Below are positions 18,734 through 27,840 of a DNA stretch of 64,000 nt, piece after piece. Within the stretch, counting starts at the first letter, position 1. Each line of letters opens with the position of its first letter. Under the pieces are notes generated by a model, which ran no database searches, had not been told where the DNA came from, and worked only from the letters and a program-made list of their open reading frames with translations. The translations under genes were made by a program, and so were the position numbers. Source of the DNA: Granulosicoccus sp965214025 (GTDB lineage Bacteria; Pseudomonadota; Gammaproteobacteria; Granulosicoccales; Granulosicoccaceae); contig CBDCAW010000003.1 of assembly GCA_965214025.1 (NCBI GenBank), positions 10,353 through 74,352 of the forward strand, read 5' to 3'.

Positions 18734-19929
18734 GCGAGGGACTACCGTTACGCCTGCAGCCGACCGCTGTGGCACTGCCGGCCGACGGCCGATGGTCGCG
18801 TACCTTCTATGACAAGCGCCAGCATCTACCGGGTAAGCCACCACTGACCGAGGCGGACTACGCAAACTTCGATCGCCATGCGCTGTTCCACGATGTGTAT
18901 CTGGCAACCGACGGGCGTGCGATCGAAGCCATCGGACCACCGCTCGTGAACCTGGCCAGTGATGTATTGCCGCTCGCGCTCTCGTTACCGGGTCATGATG
19001 AGCGTCGGCTACCCCATCGCATGCGGCACTACCACCGGGTTACCGTACATCGGTTTGAACTACCGAAAGTATTGCACGATTCGCCGGCTATCGAACTGCG
19101 TGTCGCCTTCGCACACGGTCAGGTCGAGGAGCTTGTCGCGTACCAGCGATTGCTGCCGCCGGTGACCTTGCAGGTCACGACCATGCAGAAGAACAACGCG
19201 GTTCGCTGGATCGTCGACTGGCTCGACTGGCTGGGCCTGATCGGAGTGGAGCGTGTGCTTCTCTACGACAACGGTAGCGACGAAGCCGATGCGTTGTTCG
19301 ACGCGCTCTCGTCCGGTCACGCCTCCCGACCTGCTGTGGTGTTCATCGACTGGCCGTATCCTTTCGGCCCACCTTCCAGCCACTACAACTATTTCGCACA
19401 GGCATCGCAGAACAACCATGCTCACCGCTGCCTTGGCGGCGCGACCTGGACGGGCCACTTCGATGTCGATGAATACCCGCTGGTGGACTCGGGCGGACAG
19501 CTCCCAGGGTCGCTTCGCCGGCGAGTCGATGCTGCAAGAGCACGCACCGGCCTGCTGCGACTCGACAGCTACTGGATGCCCGACGTACGAGACAAGGCTT
19601 CCGACGCACTGCCGACCGTGCGTGATTTCGCCTATCGGGAGCATGACCCGAGAGGGCACGCCCACAAGTACCTGGTACGCAACAGGGCGCTGCGCATGGC
19701 GACCACTCACAACGCTCGGCTGCGCTTCGGCTGGGCCTGGCGCACGACTGCCACGAGCGACGCCTGCTTCCTGCACTACAGACCACTGACCACACGCTGG
19801 CGCCTGCACGCCACGAGCTTAGGTGAGCGGGAAACCTTCGATCCCGCCATACACGTTGCCGAGCGTACGGTGATCGAGGCGTTCGAAGGCGCAGAGTGCG
19901 GCTTTACTACACGAAGCGCCGTAGTCTGA
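18730..19929 (+). CDS. Glycosyltransferase, GT92/GT2-like
   Basis: Starts at GTG in a GTGA overlap with the iolC stop, with AAGGGA 6-10 nt upstream. About 399 aa. Motifs fit the GT92 / Glyco_tranf_2_4 group: MQKNNAVRWIVDWLDWLG, VLLYDNGSDE, and FDVDEYPL as the DxD-like metal site. No transmembrane segment or signal is obvious, so it probably acts at the cytoplasmic face on an envelope glycan. Coupling to iolC is unexpected; acceptor and donor are unknown. Confidence 0.78.
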   Translation: MSEGLPLRLQPTAVALPADGRWSRTFYDKRQHLPGKPPLTEADYANFDRHALFHDVYLATDGRAIEAIGPPLVNLASDVLPLALSLPGHDERRLPHRMRHYHRVTVHRFELPKVLHDSPAIELRVAFAHGQVEELVAYQRLLPPVTLQVTTMQKNNAVRWIVDWLDWLGLIGVERVLLYDNGSDEADALFDALSSGHASRPAVVFIDWPYPFGPPSSHYNYFAQASQNNHAHRCLGGATWTGHFDVDEYPLVDSGGQLPGSLRRRVDAARARTGLLRLDSYWMPDVRDKASDALPTVRDFAYREHDPRGHAHKYLVRNRALRMATTHNARLRFGWAWRTTATSDACFLHYRPLTTRWRLHATSLGERETFDPAIHVAERTVIEAFEGAECGFTTRSAVV

Positions 19930-20023
19930 CGACGGGGCCGATTCGATCGTCTCGGTTCAGCCGGGCCTCATCCGGGTGATGGTGCTCCCGACCTGGCAAT
20001 GACGGGTAGGAAGGCGGTCTTAT

Positions 20024-20788
20024 TCAGAGACGTCGGGCCGCTTCCAGCGCAGCGCCGACGATACCCGCCTCGTTGCGCAGGGTCGCCGGAACGATGCGAG
20101 TATCCAGCTTCAGATACTCCAGGAACTTGTCATGCTTCTTGCTCGCGCCGCCGCCCAGTATTATGAGATCGGGTGAGAAGATGAACTCGAGATGTTCCAG
20201 GTAGTGTTCCAGCCTCTTGCCCCACTTCTTCCAGTCCAGGTCTTCGACCTTGCGAATCCGATCAGATACCCATTCCTCGGCCCGCTGACCTTCGTTGAGA
20301 AACAGATGGCCGAATTCGGTGTTTGGAAGTAGCCGACCGGCCAGGAATACGGCACTGCCGATCCCCGTTCCGAACGTCAGCACGATGATGACACCGTGCT
20401 GCCCCCTGCCCGCCCCGAACGTCACTTCTGCGCGACCGGCCGCATCGGCATCGTTCAGCAGGTGCACGTCGCAACCCGTGGCTTTCGTCAGCAGCGCATC
20501 GGCATCGGTGCCGATCCAGGATTGGTCTACATTCGACGCCGAGAGCGTGACGCCGTTCTTGACGATCGCCGGGAAGGTACACCCGATGGGGCCGCGGTAG
20601 TCGAAGAACCCGACGATGTCCTTCACGACCGCCGCGACCGCTTCGGGTGTCGATTGCCGGGGGGTTTCCAGCCGGTAGCGTTCGCTCGACAGCTCGCCCG
20701 TTGCCGTGTCGACGAGTGCGCCCTTGATACCGGAGCCACCGATATCTATACCGAGCAGGGTGTCAAGGTTGTTTCTAGTCTTTGCCAT
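20024..20788 (-). CDS. ppgK: Polyphosphate glucokinase
   Basis: 254 aa ROK-fold kinase that phosphorylates glucose using polyphosphate (and in some species ATP). Seen: N-terminal GIDIGGSGIKGALVD, a catalytic-region NDADAAG near residue 115, GTGIGSAVF near 140, and the PpgK-type stretch EFGHLFLNEGQRAEEWVSD plus WKKWGKRLEHYLEHLE. The zinc Cys cluster of repressor-type ROKs is absent, as expected for PpgK. Funnels imported sugar to hexose 6-phosphate. Confidence 0.92.
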   Translation of the reverse strand: MAKTRNNLDTLLGIDIGGSGIKGALVDTATGELSSERYRLETPRQSTPEAVAAVVKDIVGFFDYRGPIGCTFPAIVKNGVTLSASNVDQSWIGTDADALLTKATGCDVHLLNDADAAGRAEVTFGAGRGQHGVIIVLTFGTGIGSAVFLAGRLLPNTEFGHLFLNEGQRAEEWVSDRIRKVEDLDWKKWGKRLEHYLEHLEFIFSPDLIILGGGASKKHDKFLEYLKLDTRIVPATLRNEAGIVGAALEAARRL

Positions 20789-20872
20789 ACGTTGATTATG
20801 CCTTCAATCGTCCTCGATACGGGCCCTTGCGTTACCGTGACCTGCCATCATGATTTCCATGCGAGAACCCAC

Positions 20873-21802
20873 TCATATCGTCGACGGCTTCGCTCCTGTC
20901 ATTCCCTGTTCGCTGTGCATCGCGTTGACGAGCCGATCCATGAACCGGGCGGCCGCTACCGACAGTGTACGACCGCGAAGATGCCCTGCCACCAGCCGGC
21001 CGGCGAGCATGTCCCGCTCGTCGATCTCGACTCGGTGCAGGCGGTTGGCGATATCCCGGTCGGGCATGCCGACCGGCAGCTGAAAAGCCAAGGCTGGCTC
21101 GTGTAACAGACACTGCTTGAGCAGCCCGACATTGTCCGATTCGATACCGACGGTCAGGTTCTGCGACAACCTGCGAGCAGCACGCTCCAGTACATGGCGA
21201 ATACCGTTGGAGGCTGTCGGTAGCAACATCGGAAACGACAGGCAATCACTGAATCGCACGCTGGCTTGCTCGGCCAGCGGGTGATCCGCATTGCACAGCA
21301 TGAGTAGAGACTGCCCGACATCGGCCACCAACTGCAGCTCATGAAAGCGATCAGGTTCGAAGAGTATGGCAATGTCGCACACATGATCGACGAGAGCTTC
21401 CCGGGCTGCTCCCCGTTCACCCGTGCGAATGCTGAAGGTGACCTGCGGATGCTCCGAGCGATACGCACTGATCAGGGGTGGCAACAGGGTCGATACCATG
21501 GCCTGGCCGCAGTAGATCGAGACATGTCCGCGTCGTTCGCCAGACAGGTCGGCGATCTGCGAGCGCAGCCGATCCATGTCGGCGAGCTGGTGCCGGATGT
21601 GGTGGATCAGAAGCTCGCCGGCCACACTGAGTCTGACGCCCTGCGGCAGGCGATCGAAGATCGGCACACCGAGATCCTCCTCCATGGCCAGAATGCGCCG
21701 GTTCAGCGCCGTCGATGTAATCGAAAGCTTCTCGGCTGCCTTGCGGATCGACCCTGCCTTGGCCACGGCATCGATGTACTTCAATGGAGTGAGATGTCGC
21801 AC
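20873..21802 (-). CDS. LysR-family transcriptional regulator
   Basis: 309 aa. N-terminal winged helix-turn-helix at about 1-60 (AGSIRKAAEKLSITSTALNRRI, then LGVPIFDRLPQGVRLS), followed by a PBP2-like effector domain from about 90. Same strand as ppgK, with an 84-bp gap, and downstream of the PP2C-kinase locus. Its target and ligand cannot be read from the sequence; ppgK or the nitrate genes are candidates by position only. Confidence 0.88.
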   Translation of the reverse strand: MRHLTPLKYIDAVAKAGSIRKAAEKLSITSTALNRRILAMEEDLGVPIFDRLPQGVRLSVAGELLIHHIRHQLADMDRLRSQIADLSGERRGHVSIYCGQAMVSTLLPPLISAYRSEHPQVTFSIRTGERGAAREALVDHVCDIAILFEPDRFHELQLVADVGQSLLMLCNADHPLAEQASVRFSDCLSFPMLLPTASNGIRHVLERAARRLSQNLTVGIESDNVGLLKQCLLHEPALAFQLPVGMPDRDIANRLHRVEIDERDMLAGRLVAGHLRGRTLSVAAARFMDRLVNAMHSEQGMTGAKPSTI

Positions 21803-21863
21803 GAGAGTCTCTCAGTGAATGGGCTCGCCAACGGCCTGCCCGACCATCAGGGCAAGTCTGATA

Positions 21864-23210
21864 TCACCACACCAGAGCCGCGATCAGTGCCACGCTCAGC
21901 AATGCCGACATGACTTGCCAGAAGCGCAGGGGATCACGTTGCATCAGCGGCAGACCGGCCTGTCGTCTGCGCGCATCGGCACTAGCCCGCTCGAGATCGT
22001 GGAGGAATTCGGAAAAGACCTCGTGCCGATGGTCAGCGAACGGAGAAGTCGCCTTTTCCAGTGCAACATCGATCCAGCCCGGTAAATCATCCCGTGACCG
22101 CCGAATCGACCGGTACTGCCATGCACCGAGATTCACTGGCTGACGCAAGCGACTCGAGCTCATGTCATAAGGCAGATCGCCACTGAGCATTTCGTAGGCG
22201 ATGCAGCCGAGCGAGAACAGATCCGAACGCCGATCGGCGATTCCGAGCAGGACGCTTTCAGGCGCGCTGTAGTGCACCGCACCTACCGGCGTCTCCTCGC
22301 GCAGCGCCGTATGCAACTCTTCCAGCCCTTCGACTCGGGCAGTGCCGAAATCGATCAGGATACAGCGTCCGTCCGGCTCGACGATGACATTCTCCGGTTT
22401 AAGATCTCGATGCGTGACCCCGGCATGCTGCAATGCCCGTAACGCATCGACCACGCTGGCAAGCAATGGCCGGACACGTGCCAGTGACGGCTGCGGGTTG
22501 TCCAGCATCCAGGCGCGCAGCGATTGCCCTTTCAGGCAGTCGGCGAGCAAGTAGAGAAAGCGTGAGTCCGGTGGCGTTTCGATGCCTCGGAGCAGGCCCG
22601 GATGGTCGAGCGTCAGCATCAACCAGCGCTCGCGGGCGAACGCATCGAGATAGTTCGGGTTGTCTGTAAAATTCAGTGATGGCGCTTTCAACACCAGCAC
22701 CTGCGCATCGTTCTGGCGCCGCACCCGGTAGACATGACTGCGGTTACTCTGATGCAGGGTTTCCAGCACTTCGAATCCATCGATCAGCATACCCTTCTCT
22801 AGCGCTGGTGGAATGGCAAGCGCGCTGACACGCCGCCGCGCTTCCGCTTCGCTCTCATGCGGCAGCGTGTCGATGCGCGCGAGCAGACAACTGGCATCGT
22901 CGGTGCCACCCCGCTCATGAGCTGCCGCGACAAGGTGTGTCGCGGCGAGCTCGAGATCGTCAGATGCCGTGTTCAATGCATCGGTCAGCAGGCTACGCAG
23001 CGATTCGTTCGACAGGTCGCGGGCACGCCCGGCAAACGTGTTCTCTTCGTTGCGGGCACGCCCGGCAAACAGGTTCTCTTCGTTGCGGGCACGCCCGGCA
23101 AACAGGTTCTCTTCGTTGCGGGCACGCCCGGCAAACAGTGTTCTCTTCGTTGCGGGCACGCCCGGCAAACAGGTTCTCTTCGTTGCGGGCACGCCCGGCA
23201 AACAGGCCAT
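21864..23210 (-). pseudogene. C-terminal part of frameshifted PP2C-kinase: Ser/Thr kinase
   Basis: The kinase half is intact: ATP-site Lys in VLVLKAPS, catalytic loop HRDLKPENVI, DFGTARVEG, APESVLLG, and a C-terminal membrane anchor (FWQVMSALLSVALIAALVW). The frame also carries the last PP2C metal motif GGTDDASCLL, which belongs to the phosphatase encoded upstream in another frame. In relatives one polypeptide joins both halves. Here the join is broken by one extra base in the fourth 33-bp repeat (23118-23151). Internal initiation, for example near MLIDGFEV at about 22790, could still yield a free kinase. It lies next to a nitrate transporter, as in Pseudomonas nitrate-assimilation loci. Confidence 0.85.
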
Positions 23211-23778
23211 CCGTGCCCAGGATCAGCAGGTCGCCTTCGCGGAGCTCGTGCTCGCTGTGGTCAAGTTCCGCACCGGGTTCGATACCCAGCGCCCGCGATA
23301 GCAGCAGGCGCCCGTTGTGGCGACGCACATGATCACGAGTTAACGGCAACAGCTCGCCGTCTCGCAGCAGCAACAGTCGTGAGTCGCCGATATGAAAGAC
23401 ATGAGCCGTGCGGGACTTCACGACAACGCCGGTGAACGTCGTGACCAGGCCGTCGTGCATGACAGCCCCGCTACGGCTACTCGCGTTCTGCGCGTACAGC
23501 CACCCGTTGAGTGTATCGAGTACTGCAAAGCCGCAGGCTCGCACCGCACGGGTCAGGCCTGAGGAATAGTACTCATCGATGAACTCGGTAACGGCGAGTT
23601 CACTCGCATCGCGCGACAACGGGCTGGAACTTACACCGTCTGATATTGCAAGTACGACGCCTCGATGCAGGAGAAGCTGAGCATCTTCGGGTTGGCGCGC
23701 CGCGAATGCATCCTGATTGGAACCGTCGACACCTGCGCGGCTGCAGCCGCCGAGCGTCACCGCCAGGTTAGCGATCAC
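22993..23778 (-). pseudogene. N-terminal part of frameshifted PP2C-kinase: PP2C phosphatase
   Basis: Starts MIANLAVTLGG and has PP2C motifs GSNQDAF, AISDGVSSS, GDSRLLLL and ILGTDGLF. After GTDGLF the protein enters 33-bp repeats (FAGRARNEENL per unit), shifts frame in the fourth copy and ends about 60 residues later in Arg/Cys-rich nonsense. The final metal-binding Asp (GGTDDAS) is therefore in the next frame, and the product as read should not form a complete phosphatase. Removing one base, or the whole 34-bp unit, restores a continuous PP2C-kinase-TM protein. Confidence 0.85.
23019..23206. repeat. 33-bp tandem repeat array inside the PP2C domain
   Basis: Units at 23019-23051, 23052-23084, 23085-23117, 23118-23151 (34 bp), 23152-23184 and partial 23185-23206. 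Copies 2, 3 and 5 are identical. Copy 1 has CGTG and copy 4 has CAGTG where the others have CAGG, so copy 4 looks like a recombinant of two types. 33 bp is in frame (11 residues); only the 34-bp unit shifts frame. Confidence 0.97.
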
Positions 23779-23833
23779 GACAGTCGTCGTGATCGCGCTG
23801 TTCCGAGGTGAGCGGTCGGCGTGCCACCCGTCA

Positions 23834-25300
23834 TCAGCTGACCGCGATCAGCCTTACCACACCGTGCTCGTCGACCTCCGCTATCTCACCTTCCGGCTCA
23901 CGCAAGGCAAGCAATGCACAGAAGCCGATGGCAGCCGTTGCCGCGATGACGAGGAAGAAGGTGCTCGGCGGCACCATGGAATAGATGAGCAGGTAGGTCA
24001 CGGCTCCGACGTTACCATACGCGCCAGTCATGCCGGCGATCTGCCCGGTCTGGCTACGCTTGATCAACGGCACCACGGCGAACACAGCACCCTCGCCCGC
24101 CTGCACGAAGAAAGAACACGCCATCACGGCGATCACCGCCAGCGCTATCGACCAGCTCGAATCGACCATCGACATGAGCAAATAGCCGCAGGCGAGCCCG
24201 GCGGTCAAGATCAGCAAAGTACGCCTGCGCCCGAAACGATCCGACAGGTAACCGCCACCAGGCCGCGACATCAGATTCATGAAGGCATAGCCCGAGGCGA
24301 GCATTCCGGCCAGCACCGGTGTCAGCTCGAACGTGTCGGCAAAGAACAACGGCAGCATCGATACCACCGCCAGCTCTGAGCCGAAGGTGGCGAAATACAG
24401 AATGTTCAACACCGCTACCTGTTTGAAACTGTAGCGCTGCATTTCCGGGATCGTCTCGGTGAACACCCGCTTGTTGACCTTCCAAACCAGCAGCACGTCG
24501 TAGGCAAACAGCAGCAGCAGTACGAGATAGGTCAGATTTGTGGCGGTCGCGGATATCATGTCCACCCGCGCCGGCGACAGTCGCCAGGCCAGGATGCCCA
24601 GAGCCAGGTACATCGGAATCTTCATCACGATGAGAAAGAAGAAATCGCCCTTGCTCGTGATCTCCATCGCACCCGACTGCTTCGGCTTGAAGTACGTCGA
24701 CCCTTTGGGTGTATCGCTGGTGCTATGCCAGTAGATGAAGCCCATCGCGAGACTCATCGCTCCGGTCACGGCTACCGCGTACCGCCAGCCGTCATCGCCA
24801 CCGAACATGAGTGCCACCGTCGGCAAAGTGAACGCGACCGCTGCCGAGCCGAAATTACCCCAGCCCCCGTAGATGCCTTCGGCCGTACCGAGTTCGTTGT
24901 GCGGAAACCATTCGCTGACCATGCGAATTCCAATCACGAAACCCGCTCCGATCGCACCGAGTGCGAACCGTGCAATCGCCAGTTGCGTGTAGCTCTCGGC
25001 GAAGGCGAACACGAAGCAGGGAATCGACATCACGATCAGCAACGCTGAGTACACTGCTCGCGGGCCGAAGCGGTCGGTCAGGCTACCGACCACCACGCGC
25101 GCGGGTATCGTGAGTGCAACATTGAGCACCAGTAGCGTCGTGATCTGCGCGTCCGTCAAATCGAAGGTCGCCTTGATCGCCTGCAACATCGGCGCGAGAT
25201 TGAACCACACGGCAAAGGTGATGAAGAAGGCGATCCAGCTCAGATGGAGAATCTTCATCTTGCCGGTGAAGGCGAGTAGGTTGAAACGTTCAGTCGTCAT
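23834..25300 (-). CDS. nasA: MFS nitrate/nitrite transporter, NarK/NasA type
   Basis: About 488 aa with 12 predicted membrane helices. NarK-type signatures: FNLAPMLQAIK, the glycine-rich nitrate motif GIYGGWGNFGSAAVAF, and a second one GQIAGMTGAYGNVGAVTY; conserved Arg in FVIGIRMVSEWFP. Moves nitrate across the inner membrane, probably for assimilation since its neighbour is a PP2C-kinase protein as in Pseudomonas nas loci. No nitrate or nitrite reductase is in the window. Start: ATG at 25300; an in-frame ATG at 25312 is also possible. Confidence 0.9.
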   Translation of the reverse strand: MTTERFNLLAFTGKMKILHLSWIAFFITFAVWFNLAPMLQAIKATFDLTDAQITTLLVLNVALTIPARVVVGSLTDRFGPRAVYSALLIVMSIPCFVFAFAESYTQLAIARFALGAIGAGFVIGIRMVSEWFPHNELGTAEGIYGGWGNFGSAAVAFTLPTVALMFGGDDGWRYAVAVTGAMSLAMGFIYWHSTSDTPKGSTYFKPKQSGAMEITSKGDFFFLIVMKIPMYLALGILAWRLSPARVDMISATATNLTYLVLLLLFAYDVLLVWKVNKRVFTETIPEMQRYSFKQVAVLNILYFATFGSELAVVSMLPLFFADTFELTPVLAGMLASGYAFMNLMSRPGGGYLSDRFGRRRTLLILTAGLACGYLLMSMVDSSWSIALAVIAVMACSFFVQAGEGAVFAVVPLIKRSQTGQIAGMTGAYGNVGAVTYLLIYSMVPPSTFFLVIAATAAIGFCALLALREPEGEIAEVDEHGVVRLIAVS

Positions 25301-26145
25301 ACGCTCGGGCATCCTTTACTGGTGTGAGGAGAAAGAGGCAATGGGTCGTTCAACCGGCATCGGGTCGATCGGTGAGGTGAGCCCCGGCCTGCGGGGTTGA
25401 CAGTTGTTGCCGGCTTGCAGGCCCCGGCCGAAGGCGGTGACGCTGGTACATCGGTCCGTGCAGATCTCGGTGCCTGAGATCTTGATACCGACGCCCTGCC
25501 GGCGATGCGAGCGATTGGTTCCTCTCGAACCACCTGTCATCCGACGACGGAGTCCTGCTGCGAAGTCTCGGCATGCGTGCCTGCATGCTCCTCTGTCGCT
25601 GTGTCTCGACAAGCCATCGCCACGGCTAGATCAGAGCCGAGCGATGGCAGCAGAAAGGGTGCGAACCCGATGGCGATTAACCGCGCATCGTAGGCAGATA
25701 CCTCACTGCGTGTATCAAGGACGCTGCGTTCCAGCACGGTTTCAGGCATACGTCCAGGCGCCGTACCATTGACGCTACTGATCAGACGCAATGGGCTGCT
25801 CGATACTGGTAGCAGGGTAGTCTCGACATGCATGCGGCTGACAACGATCTCATGGGATGACGCCACTACCGTACTGGCCCCCAGGATCGTCGAGTACCGC
25901 TTAATTTGCAGCAGGGTGCTGCAACTCTCACATCGCTAGCCCTTGGCCCTGAAAACTCACCATCGGCGCACCGAATCGGTGCAGGAAGGCACTTATATTG
26001 CCGCTCAGTACGACGGGGCGAGCAATTATGGGATCGAACCCGACTCAGTATTGCCTGGAGTTCACAGCAGTAGGTGACTGCGGAGCAATGGACGATGTTC
26101 GTCGGCTTGTCGTTACCGAAAGGTTTATCGGTGAACCATCTTCGA
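25301..26145. other. About 0.85 kb without a convincing intact gene
   Basis: Several open frames occur on both strands but none has a recognisable complete domain or good ribosome-binding site. The only protein-like trace is a possible PIN-toxin remnant at 25537-25866. A GGTTCGATCC motif on the minus strand near 26026 is not part of a foldable tRNA. Confidence 0.6.
25537..25866 (-). pseudogene. Possible remnant of a PIN-domain (VapC-like) toxin
   Basis: The 109-codon frame contains VLERSVLDTRSEVSAYDARLI and GSDLAVAMACRDTA, which resemble the C-terminal SAYDA and late Asp motifs of PIN toxins. The N-terminal catalytic Asp region is not convincing and no antitoxin gene is visible. Weak call; it could be chance. 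Confidence 0.22.
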
Positions 26146-26321
26146 ACATCAGGCGCTCAGGCGCTCAGGTACTCAGGTACTCAGGTACTGAAGCATATAA
26201 GCGCATAGGCAATCGGCACATAAGCAGGTCGGCAGGTCGGCGCTGGGGCGCTGGGGCACTGGAGTGCTGGAGTGCTGGAGTGCTGGAGTGCTGGAGTGCT
26301 GGAGTATTTGAACACTCAGAC
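26146..26321. repeat. 8-bp-periodic degenerate tandem array behind iolB
   Basis: Twenty-two consecutive octets in one register: CGCTCAGG (2), TACTCAGG (2), several diverged octets, AGGTCGGC (2), GCTGGGGC (2), ACTGGAGT, GCTGGAGT (5). Blocks of identical neighbours suggest successive local duplications. The last octet covers the iolB stop codon. Confidence 0.9.
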
Positions 26322-27125
26322 CTTGTCGCGCTCTGCTATCCAGGCGTGGTCGGGATGATTCTGGAAACGCCATTTGCGCAACGGACCGGCCATCACGTTC
26401 AGGTAGTACATCTCGTAGCCATAAGGTGCACCGCATGGGTGGTACCCCCGGGGCACCAGCACCACATCGCCGTCGGATACCGCCATGGTCTCGTCAAGCG
26501 AATTGTCTTCGGTGAACACGCGCTGTATGCCGAACCCGTTGGCAGGGTTCAACCGGTGATAGTAGGTTTCTTCGAGATAGGTCATGTGCGGATAGCGATC
26601 TTCGTCGTGCCGGTGCGGCGGGTAAGATGACCAGTGCCCTTGGGGCGTGAACACCTCGGTAACCAGCAGACTCGCTGCCACATCGCGCTCTTCCATAGCG
26701 ATCGAGTGGATGTATCGCGTATTGGTTCCCTTGCCACGCTCTTCAAGGCCGATACCGACAGGGCCGATAACCGCGGCCTCATGCCGGCCCGCGCCTGGAG
26801 CACTGCATACGGCGAGCGTGCACGACGTCGTTGCCGTCGCGGACCATTGCGAGGCATCGGGTACGTACACGCAATGAGGTGGCTTGCGTTCGAATACATC
26901 CAGCCTGTCCCCGAGCTCCCCGAACGTGTGATCATCGGCCGTGACGCTCGCACGGCCTTCGACGAGCACCAGTATCACCTCACGACCGAGCGTTACGTCC
27001 GCGACGCTCTCTCCAGCCACCAAGCGGTACAGCGCGAATCCCACGTATTTCCATCCCGCGCTTTGCGGGGTGATGTCGTGCACCTTCCCGACGATACCAG
27101 TTGGTCTTGCCAACAGAGAGCTCAT
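26316..27125 (-). CDS. iolB: 5-deoxy-glucuronate isomerase
   Basis: Inositol catabolism step that isomerises 5-deoxy-D-glucuronate to 5-keto-2-deoxy-gluconate, the IolC substrate. 269 aa double-cupin with the family core HRHDEDRYPHMTYLEETYY (metal His and Glu) and the motifs RVFTEDNSLDE, GYHPCGAPYGYEMYYLN, and C-terminal GPLRKWRFQNHPDHAW. Lies 12 bp behind the GlcG/HbpS gene and so is probably co-transcribed with it. Its stop codon sits in the 8-bp array. iolC is about 8 kb away on the other strand. Confidence 0.95.
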   Translation of the reverse strand: MSSLLARPTGIVGKVHDITPQSAGWKYVGFALYRLVAGESVADVTLGREVILVLVEGRASVTADDHTFGELGDRLDVFERKPPHCVYVPDASQWSATATTSCTLAVCSAPGAGRHEAAVIGPVGIGLEERGKGTNTRYIHSIAMEERDVAASLLVTEVFTPQGHWSSYPPHRHDEDRYPHMTYLEETYYHRLNPANGFGIQRVFTEDNSLDETMAVSDGDVVLVPRGYHPCGAPYGYEMYYLNVMAGPLRKWRFQNHPDHAWIAERDKV

Positions 27126-27137
27126 GGGGTCTGCAGC

Positions 27138-27545
27138 TCAGTTCGCCATTAGGGCGTCGATGCCTGCCTGCGCAACTGCCACATCTTCGTCCGGGGCTCC
27201 GGAACCGACCCCGATCGCACCGACCACCTCGTCGTCAACGATAACGGGCAGGCCACCTTTCATGTTGGTGAAGGCGCCGCGCGTGGCGATGCCCGCCATG
27301 ATACCGAATTCAACCGGTGCACCGCCGGTGGGCGCACCCGTGGAGGCAGCACTCAAGGCCTTGGCCATCGATGTATCGACACTATGAAACTTCGCACCGT
27401 CCATACGCAGGAACGCAAGCAACCTGCCGCTCGCATCGACGATGGCAATGTTCTGCGGTACGCCAATCTGGTCAGCGTGCTGCCGTGCGCCGTCAAGCAG
27501 CACTCGGGAATCGTGAGCGGTCAAGGTGTGGCAGGTCTTCAGCAT
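27138..27545 (-). CDS. GlcG/HbpS-family (DUF336) protein
   Basis: 135 aa single-domain protein of the GlcG/HbpS family: NIAIVDASGRLLAFLRMDGA, SVDTSMAKALSAA, GGLPVIVDDEVVGAIGVG and a terminal DEDVAVAQAGID. Members are linked to haem binding or are found beside catabolic operons with no proven role. No signal peptide, unlike secreted HbpS. Probably in an operon with iolB. Confidence 0.85.
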   Translation of the reverse strand: MLKTCHTLTAHDSRVLLDGARQHADQIGVPQNIAIVDASGRLLAFLRMDGAKFHSVDTSMAKALSAASTGAPTGGAPVEFGIMAGIATRGAFTNMKGGLPVIVDDEVVGAIGVGSGAPDEDVAVAQAGIDALMAN

Positions 27546-27840
27546 GTGAGTGGTGGCTACAGGTAGTAAGAAGGTGACGGCTAGTCGTTAGGAATGATGA
27601 CAAATATTTGAGACTGACGACTATCAGTAGAAAGTAATGGCTGCTGTCTGAGATTGAGGACTATGGGTAACTTAAAATTCGGGTTAGGGTTAACGTATTC
27701 CAAAAATCACGATGAAGGGCCCACAACCTGAAGCCTGCCATCAAATAGCCGTCAGGCGCCTATCGGGTAATGGGTGCCAGGTCTTCAGTCAGACAAAGTC
27801 AAACGCGACATCATTGGGCTCGACATCTCTATGATGGTGT

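Noticed and set aside
23019..23206. CRISPR array
   Set aside because: Units are contiguous with no spacers and lie inside a coding region.
22857..23435. 192-codon plus-strand frame rich in repeated AGTPGKQVLF
   Set aside because: Antisense reading of the 33-bp repeats in the PP2C-kinase gene.
26013..26060. tRNA gene suggested by a GGTTCGATCC motif on the minus strand
   Set aside because: The T-arm pairs only two bases and no acceptor or anticodon arm can be drawn.
27681..27695. Telomere-like GGGTTAGGGTTA
   Set aside because: Only two units, no array; chance.
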